64,000 bases of DNA from Burkholderia pyrrocinia (lineage in GTDB: Bacteria; Pseudomonadota; Gammaproteobacteria; Burkholderiales; Burkholderiaceae): positions 2,728,001-2,792,000 of the forward strand of contig NZ_CP011503.1 in assembly GCF_001028665.1 (NCBI RefSeq), in the 5' to 3' direction. The notes below the pieces were generated by a model, which made no database searches, was not told where the DNA came from, and saw only the letters and a list, made by a program, of their open reading frames with translations. The position numbers were made by a program, and so were the translations under genes. The first letter of the stretch is position 1. Every line of letters begins with the position of its first letter. Shown here piece by piece: positions 1 through 9,456 of the stretch.

Positions 1-2
1 TC

Positions 3-1472
3 GCGACGGCGGCCTATCCGTTCCTGACCGTCGCGAACGCGAACCTGCTCGTCGCGCACGGTAGCTCCGCACAGATCGACGCGTTCGCGCGCCCTGAACT
101 GGAAGGGCGTTTCCTCGGCACGATGTGCCTGTCCGAACCGCAAGCCGGTTCGTCGCTGTCCGACATCGCGACGCGCGCGGATTTCGAGCGCGATTCGCCG
201 CTCGGCCCGCGCTACCGGCTGACCGGCAACAAGATGTGGATTTCCGGCGGCGAACACGAGCTGGCGGAGAACATCGTCCACCTCGTGCTCGCGAAGATTC
301 CCGACGAACACGGCCGCTTGCAGTCCGGCACGCGCGGCATCTCGCTGTTCATCGTGCCGAAGTACCTGCCGGGAACCGACGGCGGCGCAGCCGGCGAACA
401 CAACGACGTCGTGCTCGCCGGGCTGAACCACAAGATGGGCTATCGCGGCACGACCAACTGCCTGCTGAATTTCGGCGAAGGCACGCGCTATCGCCCGGAA
501 GGGCGCGCGGGCGCGATCGGCTATCTGGTCGGCCAGCCGGGCCGCGGCCTTGCATACATGTTCCACATGATGAACGAGGCGCGTATCGGAGTCGGTGCGG
601 GCGCGGTGGCGCTCGGCTACACGGGTTATCTGCACGCACTCGACTACGCGCGCAACCGCCCGCAGGGGCGTCCGCTCGGGCCGGCCGGCAAGGATGCGGC
701 CGCGCCGCAGGCGCCGATCGTCGCGCATCCGGACGTGCGGCGGATGCTGCTCGCGCAGAAGGCCTATGTCGAAGGCGGCCTCGCGCTGATCCTGTACTGC
801 GCGAAGCTGGTCGACGAAGCGCGCGCGCATGAAGATGAAGAGGTGCGCGCCCATGCCACGCGCCTGCTCGACATCCTGACGCCGATTGCGAAAAGCTGGC
901 CGTCGCAGTGGTGTCTCGCCGCGAACGATCTCGCGATCCAGGTGCACGGCGGCTACGGCTACACGCGCGACTACGCGGTCGAGCGGCTCTATCGCGACAA
1001 TCGTCTCAATCCAATTCACGAAGGCACGCACGGGATCCAGGCACTCGACCTGCTGGGCCGCAAGGTCGCGCAGGACGACGGCGCATTGCTGCGCGCGCTC
1101 GACGCACGGATCCGCACGACCGTCGAACGCGCGCGGGCGCTGGATGCCGGCACACGCGAGCAGGCCGATGCGCTGGCGCAGCGCTGGACGCGGCTGTGCG
1201 ATGTCACCCAGCAGTTGGGCGCGATCGGCGAGCCGCAGACGCGGCTCGCGAATGCAAGCGTTTATCTCGAAGCGTTCGGCCATCTCGTCGTCGCATGGCT
1301 GTGGCTCGACGTGACGCTCGCCGCGCACGGGCATGACGACGGTTTCCACGACGGCAAGCGTGCGGCCGCCCGTTACTTCTTCCGCTGGGAATTGCCGAAG
1401 GTGGATGCGCAGCTCGATCTGCTGTCGAGCGTCGACACGACGACGCTCGACATGCACGACGCGTGGTTCTGA
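3..1472 (+). CDS. Acyl-CoA dehydrogenase (5' end outside window)
   Basis: FAD-dependent acyl-CoA dehydrogenase that would oxidise an acyl-CoA to the 2-enoyl-CoA. The frame is open from base 3, so the start lies upstream and about 490 C-terminal residues are visible. The flavin/substrate signature MCLSEPQAGSSLSDIATRA is encoded near base 123, and the C-terminal catalytic segment GGYGYTRDYAVERLYRDNR followed by HEGTHGIQ near 950-1045 carries the usual Glu. The length and the extra C-terminal helical part (from about 1060 on) fit the large ~600-residue subgroup with an added C-terminal domain (DmdC-like), not the short-chain ~380-residue type. The substrate cannot be told. A quinone oxidoreductase follows on the same strand after about 150 bases. 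Confidence 0.93.
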   Translation, partial: ATAAYPFLTVANANLLVAHGSSAQIDAFARPELEGRFLGTMCLSEPQAGSSLSDIATRADFERDSPLGPRYRLTGNKMWISGGEHELAENIVHLVLAKIPDEHGRLQSGTRGISLFIVPKYLPGTDGGAAGEHNDVVLAGLNHKMGYRGTTNCLLNFGEGTRYRPEGRAGAIGYLVGQPGRGLAYMFHMMNEARIGVGAGAVALGYTGYLHALDYARNRPQGRPLGPAGKDAAAPQAPIVAHPDVRRMLLAQKAYVEGGLALILYCAKLVDEARAHEDEEVRAHATRLLDILTPIAKSWPSQWCLAANDLAIQVHGGYGYTRDYAVERLYRDNRLNPIHEGTHGIQALDLLGRKVAQDDGALLRALDARIRTTVERARALDAGTREQADALAQRWTRLCDVTQQLGAIGEPQTRLANASVYLEAFGHLVVAWLWLDVTLAAHGHDDGFHDGKRAAARYFFRWELPKVDAQLDLLSSVDTTTLDMHDAWF

Positions 1473-1620
1473 ACGTTGCCACGCTGACATTCCGGAATGC
1501 TGACGATGTTGCGGATGTCGATCCTTCCGGCCGCCGCGTATTCGTCGTGAACCGGAGGTTCGGATGTATCCCGCAAACCGTACCGATGCCCGGCCACGCC
1601 GCGCAAGGAGAGAGGAGAGC

Positions 1621-2601
1621 ATGAAAGCCCTGTTGTGTACCGCATTCGGCCCGATCGACCGCTTGCGCATCGAGGACATCGCGACTCCCGAACCGGCCGC
1701 GGGCCAGGTCCGGATTCAGGTGAAGGCGGCGTCGCTCAATTTCCCCGACGCGCTGATCGTCCAGGGGTTGTATCAGGTGAAGCCGGCGCTGCCGTTCTCG
1801 CCGGGTGCCGAGTTTGCCGGCGTGATCGACGCGGTCGGCGAAGGCGTGACCGCTTGGCGGCCCGGCGATTCGGTGGTCGCGTTTACCGGACACGGCGGGT
1901 TCGCGGAACAGTGCGTGGCCGACGTGCACCAGATCGCCGCGCTGCCGCCGGGCATGACGTTCGAGCAGGGGGCGGCGCTCGTGCTGGCCTACGGCACGTC
2001 GCTGCACGCATTGCAGCAGCGCGCGCGCCTGCAACAGGGCGAGACGCTGCTCGTGCTGGGTGCGGCAGGCGGCGTCGGACTCGCGGCGATCGAGATCGCG
2101 AAGGCGCTCGGCGCGCGCGTGATCGCGGCGGCGTCGAGTGCGGACAAGCTGGCGCTGTGTCGCGCAGCGGGCGCCGACGAAACGATCGACTACTCGACCG
2201 AAGACCTGCGCCGCCGCGTCGACGAGCTGACCGGCGGGCGTGGCGCCGACGTCGTCTACGATCCGGTGGGCGGCGCCTACAGCGAGGCGGCGCTGCGCGC
2301 GACCGCGTGGCACGGCCGGTTCCTCGTGGTCGGTTTCGCGGCCGGCGCGATCCCGAAGATCGCGCTGAACCTGGCGCTGCTCAAGGAGCGCGACATTCTC
2401 GGCGTGTTCTGGGGCGACGCGGTGCGCCGCGATCCTGCGCAGCATGTCGCGAACATGCGCCTGCTCGCCGAATGGTTCGCGGCCGGCAAGGTGCGACCCG
2501 CGATCACCGAGCGCGTGTCGCTGGCCGGTGCGGCCGACGCTATCGCGCGAATGGCCAACCGGCAGGTGAAGGGCAAGGTGGTGATCCTGCCGGACGCATG
2601 A
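1621..2601 (+). CDS. NADPH:quinone oxidoreductase, zinc-free MDR family
   Basis: Zeta-crystallin/QOR-type reductase of 326 residues that would transfer hydride from NADPH to quinones or enones. The frame opens at an ATG at 1564, but I chose ATG 1621 because it follows a purine-rich ribosome site (AAGGAGAGAGGAGAG) and gives the canonical start MKALLCTAFGP. The nucleotide-binding loop GAAGGVG is at about residues 147-153 and DPVGG follows near 220. The zinc ligands of classical alcohol dehydrogenases are absent, as expected for this subgroup. It may be cotranscribed with the upstream acyl-CoA dehydrogenase, which would suggest a shared catabolic or redox task, but that is inference. Confidence 0.9.
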   Translation: MKALLCTAFGPIDRLRIEDIATPEPAAGQVRIQVKAASLNFPDALIVQGLYQVKPALPFSPGAEFAGVIDAVGEGVTAWRPGDSVVAFTGHGGFAEQCVADVHQIAALPPGMTFEQGAALVLAYGTSLHALQQRARLQQGETLLVLGAAGGVGLAAIEIAKALGARVIAAASSADKLALCRAAGADETIDYSTEDLRRRVDELTGGRGADVVYDPVGGAYSEAALRATAWHGRFLVVGFAAGAIPKIALNLALLKERDILGVFWGDAVRRDPAQHVANMRLLAEWFAAGKVRPAITERVSLAGAADAIARMANRQVKGKVVILPDA

Positions 2602-2692
2602 TCCGGGTCCGGCGTGCGGCGGCGCGATGCGCGCCGCGCGCCCCGTGACGGCACGCGTCGTCGCGCCGCGTTTGCGGCCGTGCCGACGGTCG

Positions 2693-3610
2693 CTACCCGA
2701 TCCGGTTCAGTTCCTCGAAGCCCGCGACGAGCGCGTCGAGCAGATGGCGAACCGCGGGCACCATGCCGCGGCGTGTCGGGAAGATCGCGTGGACGAGCGC
2801 CGTCGGTGCCCACAGCGCGGGCAGCAGGTGGAGCAGCCGGCCGGCCTGAAGATCGGCGCTCACCAGTTCGCGCGGCAATTCGGCGACGCCGATGCCGCCG
2901 AGCGCCGCAAGCCGCAGGCTCGCCAGATCGTCGGTTGCCAGCCGCGGCCGATGGGCGAAGGAGATCGCGCGCCCGTCGGCGTCCGTCAGACTCCACACGT
3001 AACGGTCGCCGCTGCTGGACGTTGAAACCGTCGGCCAGTCCTTCAGGCTGTCGATCGACTCGGGCGCCGGATAACGTGCGATCAGTGCCGGGCTCGCAAC
3101 GAGAATCCGGAACGACAGCCCCAGTTGTCGAACCGCGAGATCGGTGTTCTCCAGCGGCGGAACCCTGACGCGGATCGCGAAATCCAGCCCTTCCTCGACC
3201 ACATCCACGCGCCGGTTGGTCGCATCGAGCAGCACCTGAACCTGCGGATTGTGCTCGATGTACCGCGCCAGAATCTCCGCGACACCGGAACTCAGCAACC
3301 CGACGGGGCAGCTGATGCGAACGGTGCCTTGCGGCTGCGTGCGGGTGCGATCCACGATGTCCTTCGCGGCCCTCGATTCCGCGACCAGCGCGACGCAATG
3401 CTGATGGAACTGCCGCCCGGTTTCCGTCAGCGACAGGCTCCGGCTCGTGCGATTGAGCAGCCGCACGCCGAGCTCCTCCTCGAGCGCGCGAATGCGCCGG
3501 CTGAGCTTCGACGTCTGCGCGCCGAGGCTGCGGGCGGCGGCCGTGAAGCTGCCGTGTTCGACCACTTCCGCGAAGAGCCGGAGATCGTTCAGATCGGCGA
3601 TTGAGTTCAT
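2693..3610 (-). CDS. LysR-family transcriptional regulator
   Basis: DNA-binding regulator of 305 residues with an N-terminal winged helix (LRLFAEVVEHGSFTAAARSL, about residues 8-27) and a C-terminal periplasmic-binding-like effector domain. The open frame extends to 3802, but the start at 3610 (MNSIADLNDL) gives the family's normal N-terminus; the upstream codons look like intergenic sequence. It is divergent from the pirin-DoxX-WrbA set, so it is likely to control those genes and itself. The set suggests a response to quinone or electrophile stress. The inducer is unknown. Confidence 0.92.
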   Translation of the reverse strand: MNSIADLNDLRLFAEVVEHGSFTAAARSLGAQTSKLSRRIRALEEELGVRLLNRTSRSLSLTETGRQFHQHCVALVAESRAAKDIVDRTRTQPQGTVRISCPVGLLSSGVAEILARYIEHNPQVQVLLDATNRRVDVVEEGLDFAIRVRVPPLENTDLAVRQLGLSFRILVASPALIARYPAPESIDSLKDWPTVSTSSSGDRYVWSLTDADGRAISFAHRPRLATDDLASLRLAALGGIGVAELPRELVSADLQAGRLLHLLPALWAPTALVHAIFPTRRGMVPAVRHLLDALVAGFEELNRIG

Positions 3611-3647
3611 GGCGACGGTTCCGTTCGACGAGATCGTTCTACTGGAA

Positions 3648-3662
3648 GCAATGATACGTTGC
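3648..3662. promoter_or_regulatory. Candidate LysR-type inverted repeat
   Basis: GCAATGATACGTTGC has four-base matching ends (GCAA...TTGC) and one inner pair. It lies 37 bases upstream of the LysR start and about 130 bases upstream of the pirin start. It has the size of a LysR recognition box, but the match is short and unproven. Confidence 0.3.
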
Positions 3663-3790
3663 GATTCAGGAGATATGCGAGCGATCTTTGCGAAATTAGC
3701 ATACGTCCAACGTTCGGTGCTTCGCAGATTCCGGGGAGGCGCCGCCAGGCAATCGCCCGTCGTGCGGGCAGCAGGAAAAAGGATGCGGAC

Positions 3791-4489
3791 ATGCTGGCTC
3801 ATCGGCGTTGGGAATCACTGGATGCGGCGAATCATGGCTGGCTGCGCGCGAAATACCATTTCGCGGTCACGGCCGACGGCACGCCCGAACACGCACCGCT
3901 GGGCCCGCTGATCGTCTGGAACGACGACGAGATCGCCGTCGGCAGCGGGTTCCCGATGCACGGGCACCGCGACATGGAAATCATCACGTACGTACGCCAG
4001 GGCGCGCTCGGCCACCGAGACACTTTGGGTTCCGAAGGAATGATCAGCGCGGGCGACGTGCAGGTGATGAGTGCCGGCACGGGTATCCGTCATGCCGAGT
4101 TCAACCGGGGCGACCAGCCGCTCAAGGTCTATCAGATCTGGCTGCTGCCGCGCACGAATGGCGGGGCGCCCGGGTGGGATATGAAGCAGTTCCCCAAGGG
4201 CGACCGGTCCGGACGTTTCGTCGTGCTGGCGAGCGGCTTCGCCGGCGACGACGGCGCGCTGCCGATCCGTGCCGATGCACGTGTGCTCGGCGCGACGCTG
4301 AAGGCGGGCGAGCAGGTTCGGCATGGATTGGGCGCATCGCGCCGCGCGTATCTCGTCGCGGCGTCGGGGCGCATCGACGTGAACGGAGAACGCGTGGGGC
4401 CGCTCGACGGCGTCGCGATCACGAACGAGACCGCGCTCGACATCACCGCGGTCGAAGATTCCGAGCTGGTGATGGTGGAAGCCGGCTGA
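3791..4489 (+). CDS. Pirin family protein (YhhW-type cupin)
   Basis: Bicupin of 232 residues, the same size as E. coli YhhW, a quercetin 2,3-dioxygenase. The start at 3791 (MLAHRRWESL) follows an AGGAAAAAGGA ribosome site; the longer frame from 3659 overlaps the regulatory region. The metal ligands sit at the positions known from YhhW: His57 and His59 (MHGHRDMEI), His101 and Glu103 (IRHAEFN). It is the first gene of a set with DoxX and WrbA, divergent from a LysR gene. The role is probably oxidation or sensing of aromatic compounds or quinones. The substrate is inference. Confidence 0.92.
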   Translation: MLAHRRWESLDAANHGWLRAKYHFAVTADGTPEHAPLGPLIVWNDDEIAVGSGFPMHGHRDMEIITYVRQGALGHRDTLGSEGMISAGDVQVMSAGTGIRHAEFNRGDQPLKVYQIWLLPRTNGGAPGWDMKQFPKGDRSGRFVVLASGFAGDDGALPIRADARVLGATLKAGEQVRHGLGASRRAYLVAASGRIDVNGERVGPLDGVAITNETALDITAVEDSELVMVEAG

Positions 4490-4543
4490 GTGCCTTTGTT
4501 TCCGAGTCCACCGAATCAATTCATTCAATTTCAGGAGTTCATC

Positions 4544-4960
4544 ATGGATCGTTACAAGTATCTTCCGCTTCTGGGCCGCATTCTGATCGGCGCGCCGTTT
4601 CTGATGAGCGGGTTAAGCAAGCTGGCCGCGCATGCGGCAACCGTCGGCTACATCGCATCCGTCGGCCTGCCGGCGCCATCGCTCGCGTTCGTGGTCGCGG
4701 TGCTCGTCGAGGCGGGCGGCGGCCTGCTGCTGATGTCGGGTTATCGGGCCCGTCCGGTGGCGCTGGCGATGGCGCTGTTCAGTGTGGTGACCGCGGTGTT
4801 CTTCCACCACAACTTCGCCGACCAGAACCAGATGATTCACTTCCTGAAGAACGTGATGATGGCCGGCGGCCTGCTGCAGATCACGTACTTCGGTGCAGGT
4901 GCATTCAGCCTCGACGCGCGGATCGGGCGCGCGGCACTGCGTATCGCCCCTGCCGCGTGA
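4544..4960 (+). CDS. DoxX family membrane protein
   Basis: Integral membrane protein of 138 residues with four hydrophobic segments, typical of the DoxX/DoxD-like family. ATG 4544 is used because CAGGAG stands six bases upstream. The first segment (LGRILIGAPFLMSGLSKL) carries the usual family pattern. DoxX proteins often sit beside quinone reductases and pirins and are linked to quinol or thiol redox at the membrane. Here it lies between pirin and wrbA. The biochemical activity is not fixed by the sequence. Confidence 0.88.
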   Translation: MDRYKYLPLLGRILIGAPFLMSGLSKLAAHAATVGYIASVGLPAPSLAFVVAVLVEAGGGLLLMSGYRARPVALAMALFSVVTAVFFHHNFADQNQMIHFLKNVMMAGGLLQITYFGAGAFSLDARIGRAALRIAPAA

Positions 4961-5131
4961 GCCGGACGGGCCGATCCTCCGGGGCGACCGGGCGCATGAC
5001 CGGCCCGGTTGTCTCGTCAGAATCCCGCCCGGGTCGTTCACGCATCCATCCGGTCATGCAACACGGCGTGCGTCGGCTGATGCGCACCGATTCCATCGCG
5101 ACATCGTCGCGACTCTCGTGAGGAATTCGAA

Positions 5132-5731
5132 ATGTCCAAGGTACTAGTGCTGTATTACTCGTCGTACGGCCACATCGAGGCGCTGGCCGATGCGATGGCC
5201 GAAGGCGCACGCGCGGCGGGCGCCACGGTCGACGTCAAGCGGGTGCCGGAAACGGTGCCGGAGGCAGTCGCGCAGGCTGCGCACTTCAAGCTCGCCCAGC
5301 ACGCGCCGGTTGCGACGGTGGCCGAACTGGCCGACTACGACGCGATCATCGTCGGCACGCCGACCCGCTTCGGCCGCATCTCGTCGCAGATGGCGGCGTT
5401 CCTGGATCAGGCCGGCGGCCTGTGGATGAGCGGCGCGCTGAACGGCAAGGTCGGCGGGGCGTTCACGTCGAGCGCGAGTCAGCACGGCGGCCAGGAAACC
5501 ACGCTGTTCTCGATCATCACCAACCTGCTGCATTTCGGCATGACGATCGTCGGGCTGCCGTACAGCCACCAGGGGCAAATGACGCTCGACGAAATCGTCG
5601 GCGGCGCGCCGTATGGCGCGACCACGATCGCGGGCGGGCAGGGGCAGCGCGCGCCGAGCGCGATCGAGCTGGCCGGTGCGCGTCATCAGGGCGAACTGAT
5701 CGCGCGAACCGCGAACAAGCTGTTCGACTGA
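5132..5731 (+). CDS. wrbA: NAD(P)H:quinone oxidoreductase WrbA
   Basis: Flavodoxin-like FMN enzyme of 199 residues (E. coli WrbA has 198) that reduces quinones by two electrons and so avoids semiquinone radicals. The FMN phosphate loop is YYSSYGHIE near residues 8-16, followed by the conserved [18 protein letters not shown] and [16 protein letters not shown]. The start ATG follows a GAGGAATTCGAA ribosome site. There are 171 bases between it and doxX, so it may have its own promoter. It probably belongs to the LysR-controlled quinone-stress set. Confidence 0.97.
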   Translation: MSKVLVLYYSSYGHIEALADAMAEGARAAGATVDVKRVPETVPEAVAQAAHFKLAQHAPVATVAELADYDAIIVGTPTRFGRISSQMAAFLDQAGGLWMSGALNGKVGGAFTSSASQHGGQETTLFSIITNLLHFGMTIVGLPYSHQGQMTLDEIVGGAPYGATTIAGGQGQRAPSAIELAGARHQGELIARTANKLFD

Positions 5732-5879
5732 ACGTCGGCCGCCCGTCGGTTCGGCGGGGCGGCCGCACTGCGTCATTTTCCGATTCGGAAGGGCTGACGA
5801 TGAACAACGGTTCGAACGACGGCGGGCGGCACGAGCATGTCGTGATGCATCCGCCCGATCCGGACGATGCGCACGCGGA

Positions 5880-6416
5880 TCAGTCCTTCGGCAAACGCAG
5901 CACGTCGAGTGCGTTCTGCGAAAACTCGACCCAGAACCGCTCGTTCGCGATGCCGGCCTGCAGCACCAGATGCTGAAGGCGCTTCGTGCGCGAATCGTCG
6001 TCCTCCGAAAAATCGCGCGCCTCGATCTGCAGATACAGGTCGAGCTTCTCCTGGTGGAGCGCGATGCGCCGCCTGATTTCGTCCTCGAGCCCGGCCGGGC
6101 CGAGCACGGCTTCCGCGCGCAGGCGCACCATCAACGCTTCGCGCAGCGGCGTCGGGTCTTCCTGCTCGGCGATCCAGCGCCGCAGCTCCTTCTTGCCGGC
6201 CGGCAGGATCCGGTACGCGCGCTTGCGGCCGCGCCCCGATTCGGCGGGCAGCGATTCGATCCAGCCCGTTTCCTCGAGACGCCCCAGTTCGCGATAGATC
6301 TGCTGGTGCGTCGCCTGCCAGAAATAGCCGATCGAGCGATCGAAACGGTCGGCGAGTTCGGAGCCGGAACCGGGGCGTTCGGCGAGAGCGGTGAGGAGTG
6401 CGTGAGGCAGGGACAT
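5880..6416 (-). CDS. PadR family transcriptional regulator
   Basis: Regulator of 178 residues: an N-terminal PadR winged helix (about residues 1-85, with FDRSIGYFWQATHQQIYREL) and a C-terminal Vir-type helical dimerisation region. The frame is open to 6488, but MSLPHALLTALAER at 6416 is the usual family N-terminus, which leaves a leader of about 75 bases before the operator sites. It is divergent from fadH and probably represses it through the two inverted repeats at 6494-6548. The family usually answers to phenolics or other hydrophobic ligands; the ligand here is unknown. Confidence 0.9.
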   Translation of the reverse strand: MSLPHALLTALAERPGSGSELADRFDRSIGYFWQATHQQIYRELGRLEETGWIESLPAESGRGRKRAYRILPAGKKELRRWIAEQEDPTPLREALMVRLRAEAVLGPAGLEDEIRRRIALHQEKLDLYLQIEARDFSEDDDSRTKRLQHLVLQAGIANERFWVEFSQNALDVLRLPKD

Positions 6417-6493
6417 GTCGGGTCGGAGGAGGCCGCGGAATGAACCGCATCTTGCCATATCGGGGCCACGGTACAAGCGGGTGACCATGTTTG

Positions 6494-6507
6494 TGCAACA
6501 GGTTGCA
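6494..6507. promoter_or_regulatory. Inverted repeat operator, copy 1 (PadR-type)
   Basis: TGCAACAGGTTGCA is a 14-base inverted repeat (TGCAAC-N2-GTTGCA) followed by TAAA. A second copy with the same arms lies 41 bases downstream, centre to centre, about four helical turns. Both lie between the divergent padR and fadH genes. Confidence 0.65.
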
Positions 6508-6534
6508 TAAACGAAAGCGGCGGGCTACCATCTT

Positions 6535-6548
6535 TGCAACTTGTTGCA
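6535..6548. promoter_or_regulatory. Inverted repeat operator, copy 2 (PadR-type)
   Basis: TGCAACTTGTTGCA has the same arms as copy 1 and is also followed by TAAA. It ends 18 bases before the fadH ATG, so a bound protein here would block fadH transcription or early elongation. Confidence 0.65.
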
Positions 6549-6551
6549 TAA

Positions 6552-8591
<2,040 letters not shown>

Positions 8592-8634
8592 GACCGATGC
8601 GTTCCCTTTCCGCCCGACGATACAGGAGTCTTCG

Positions 8635-9075
8635 ATGATGCATTCACCGCTGCATGTTCAACCCGCTGTCGCGAAATCGCTCGACACGTGGCATGCGTTG
8701 ATCGAGAGCAAGGATCTTGGCGCGCTGGAATCGATCGTCCATCCGGACGCCGTGTTCCGTTCGCCGATGGCGTTCAGGCCGTACGGGCCGGCGCCCGCGC
8801 TGTTGATGGCGCTGCGCACGGTGATCACGATCCTCGAGAATTTCGCCTATCACCGCCAGTTCGTCGCCGACGACGGCAAGAACGTGGTGCTGGAGTTCAG
8901 CGCGAGCGTCGGCGACAAGGCGCTGAAGGGGATCGACATGATCCGCTTCGACGACGACGGCCGGATCGTCGAATTCGAGGTCATGATCCGGCCGTTCAAT
9001 GCGCTGCAGGCGCTCGGCGCGGAAATGGGCGCGCGGCTCGGGCAGCAGTTGCCGGCGTTCAAGGTCGGCGGCTGA
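8635..9075 (+). CDS. NTF2-like (SnoaL-type) protein
   Basis: Small protein of 146 residues with the cone-shaped NTF2-like fold inferred from WHALIESKDLGALESIVHPD (helix and first strand) and the later strands MIRFDDDGRIVEFEVMIRPF. The start MMHSPLH at 8635 follows CAGGAG; the next ATG at 8638 is an alternative. It lies 43 bases after fadH and is probably cotranscribed with it. Members can be isomerases, hydrolases or ligand-binding proteins, and no catalytic set is certain here. A small polyketide-cyclase-like or ligand-carrier role is possible. Confidence 0.85.
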   Translation: MMHSPLHVQPAVAKSLDTWHALIESKDLGALESIVHPDAVFRSPMAFRPYGPAPALLMALRTVITILENFAYHRQFVADDGKNVVLEFSASVGDKALKGIDMIRFDDDGRIVEFEVMIRPFNALQALGAEMGARLGQQLPAFKVGG

Positions 9076-9159
9076 GCCGCGCGATTGCGGGGCGACGGCG
9101 CGAAGTCTTGGTGTGACGGGCGTGGGCGGCCGTACTTGCGGTCACCCACGCATGCGTCG

Positions 9160-9288
9160 TCACACACCGCCCGCCCGCGCCAGCCGCTCGACGAACCAGT
9201 CGCAGACGAACGCGGTGCGCGCGGACGCATGGTTGTAGATCGTGTGCTCGCCGTCGTTCACGGTGCGCAACCGGCCGCAGGGCGACAA
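9160..9288 (-). pseudogene. Probable C-terminal remnant of an alpha/beta hydrolase
   Basis: Reading the minus strand, about 40 codons before a TGA at 9160 give a protein-like sequence: RTVNDGEHTIYNHASARTAF then VCDWFVERLARAGGV. This resembles the end of an alpha/beta hydrolase of the FrsA or dihydroxypseudooxynicotine-hydrolase type, with the catalytic His in GEHT and a final amphipathic helix. Upstream on that strand (above about 9290) the likeness stops and the TonB-receptor promoter region begins. I read it as a gene truncated when the uptake operon arrived or after decay. The evidence is a short match by eye only. Confidence 0.35.
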
Positions 9289-9367
9289 GCTGTGGGTGCA
9301 GTTCGGTTTTCCGCTGCAGGCGCGCCGTGGGGGCGACGCAAGCTGACAAAACCCTGACGAAATAAAT

Positions 9368-9382
9368 TGATATATTGTATCA
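9368..9382. promoter_or_regulatory. Fur-family-like inverted repeat
   Basis: TGATATATTGTATCA is a 7-1-7 inverted repeat with perfect TGATA/TATCA arms, and it matches 10 of 14 arm bases of the Fur pattern TGATAAT-N-ATTATCA. It sits in an AT-rich patch about 75 bases before the proposed start of the TonB receptor. It could equally be a Zur or other Fur-family site. Confidence 0.5.
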
Positions 9383-9456
9383 TCTGACGTTTTCGTCGCC
9401 GGCCGGCCGTGCGGGCAGCCCGGTCGGCGACGACACCACACGAAGATCGATACGAC

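Noticed and set aside
1204..2445. Long minus-strand frame over the acyl-CoA dehydrogenase end and quinone reductase
   Set aside because: It is a shadow of two well recognised plus-strand genes, has no recognisable domain and has an Arg-rich composition.
5800..5976. Small plus-strand frame MNNGSNDGGRHEHVV... after wrbA
   Set aside because: It overlaps the 3' end of the padR gene by about 95 bases in antisense, and its second half mirrors padR codons. The first half is short and not recognisable.
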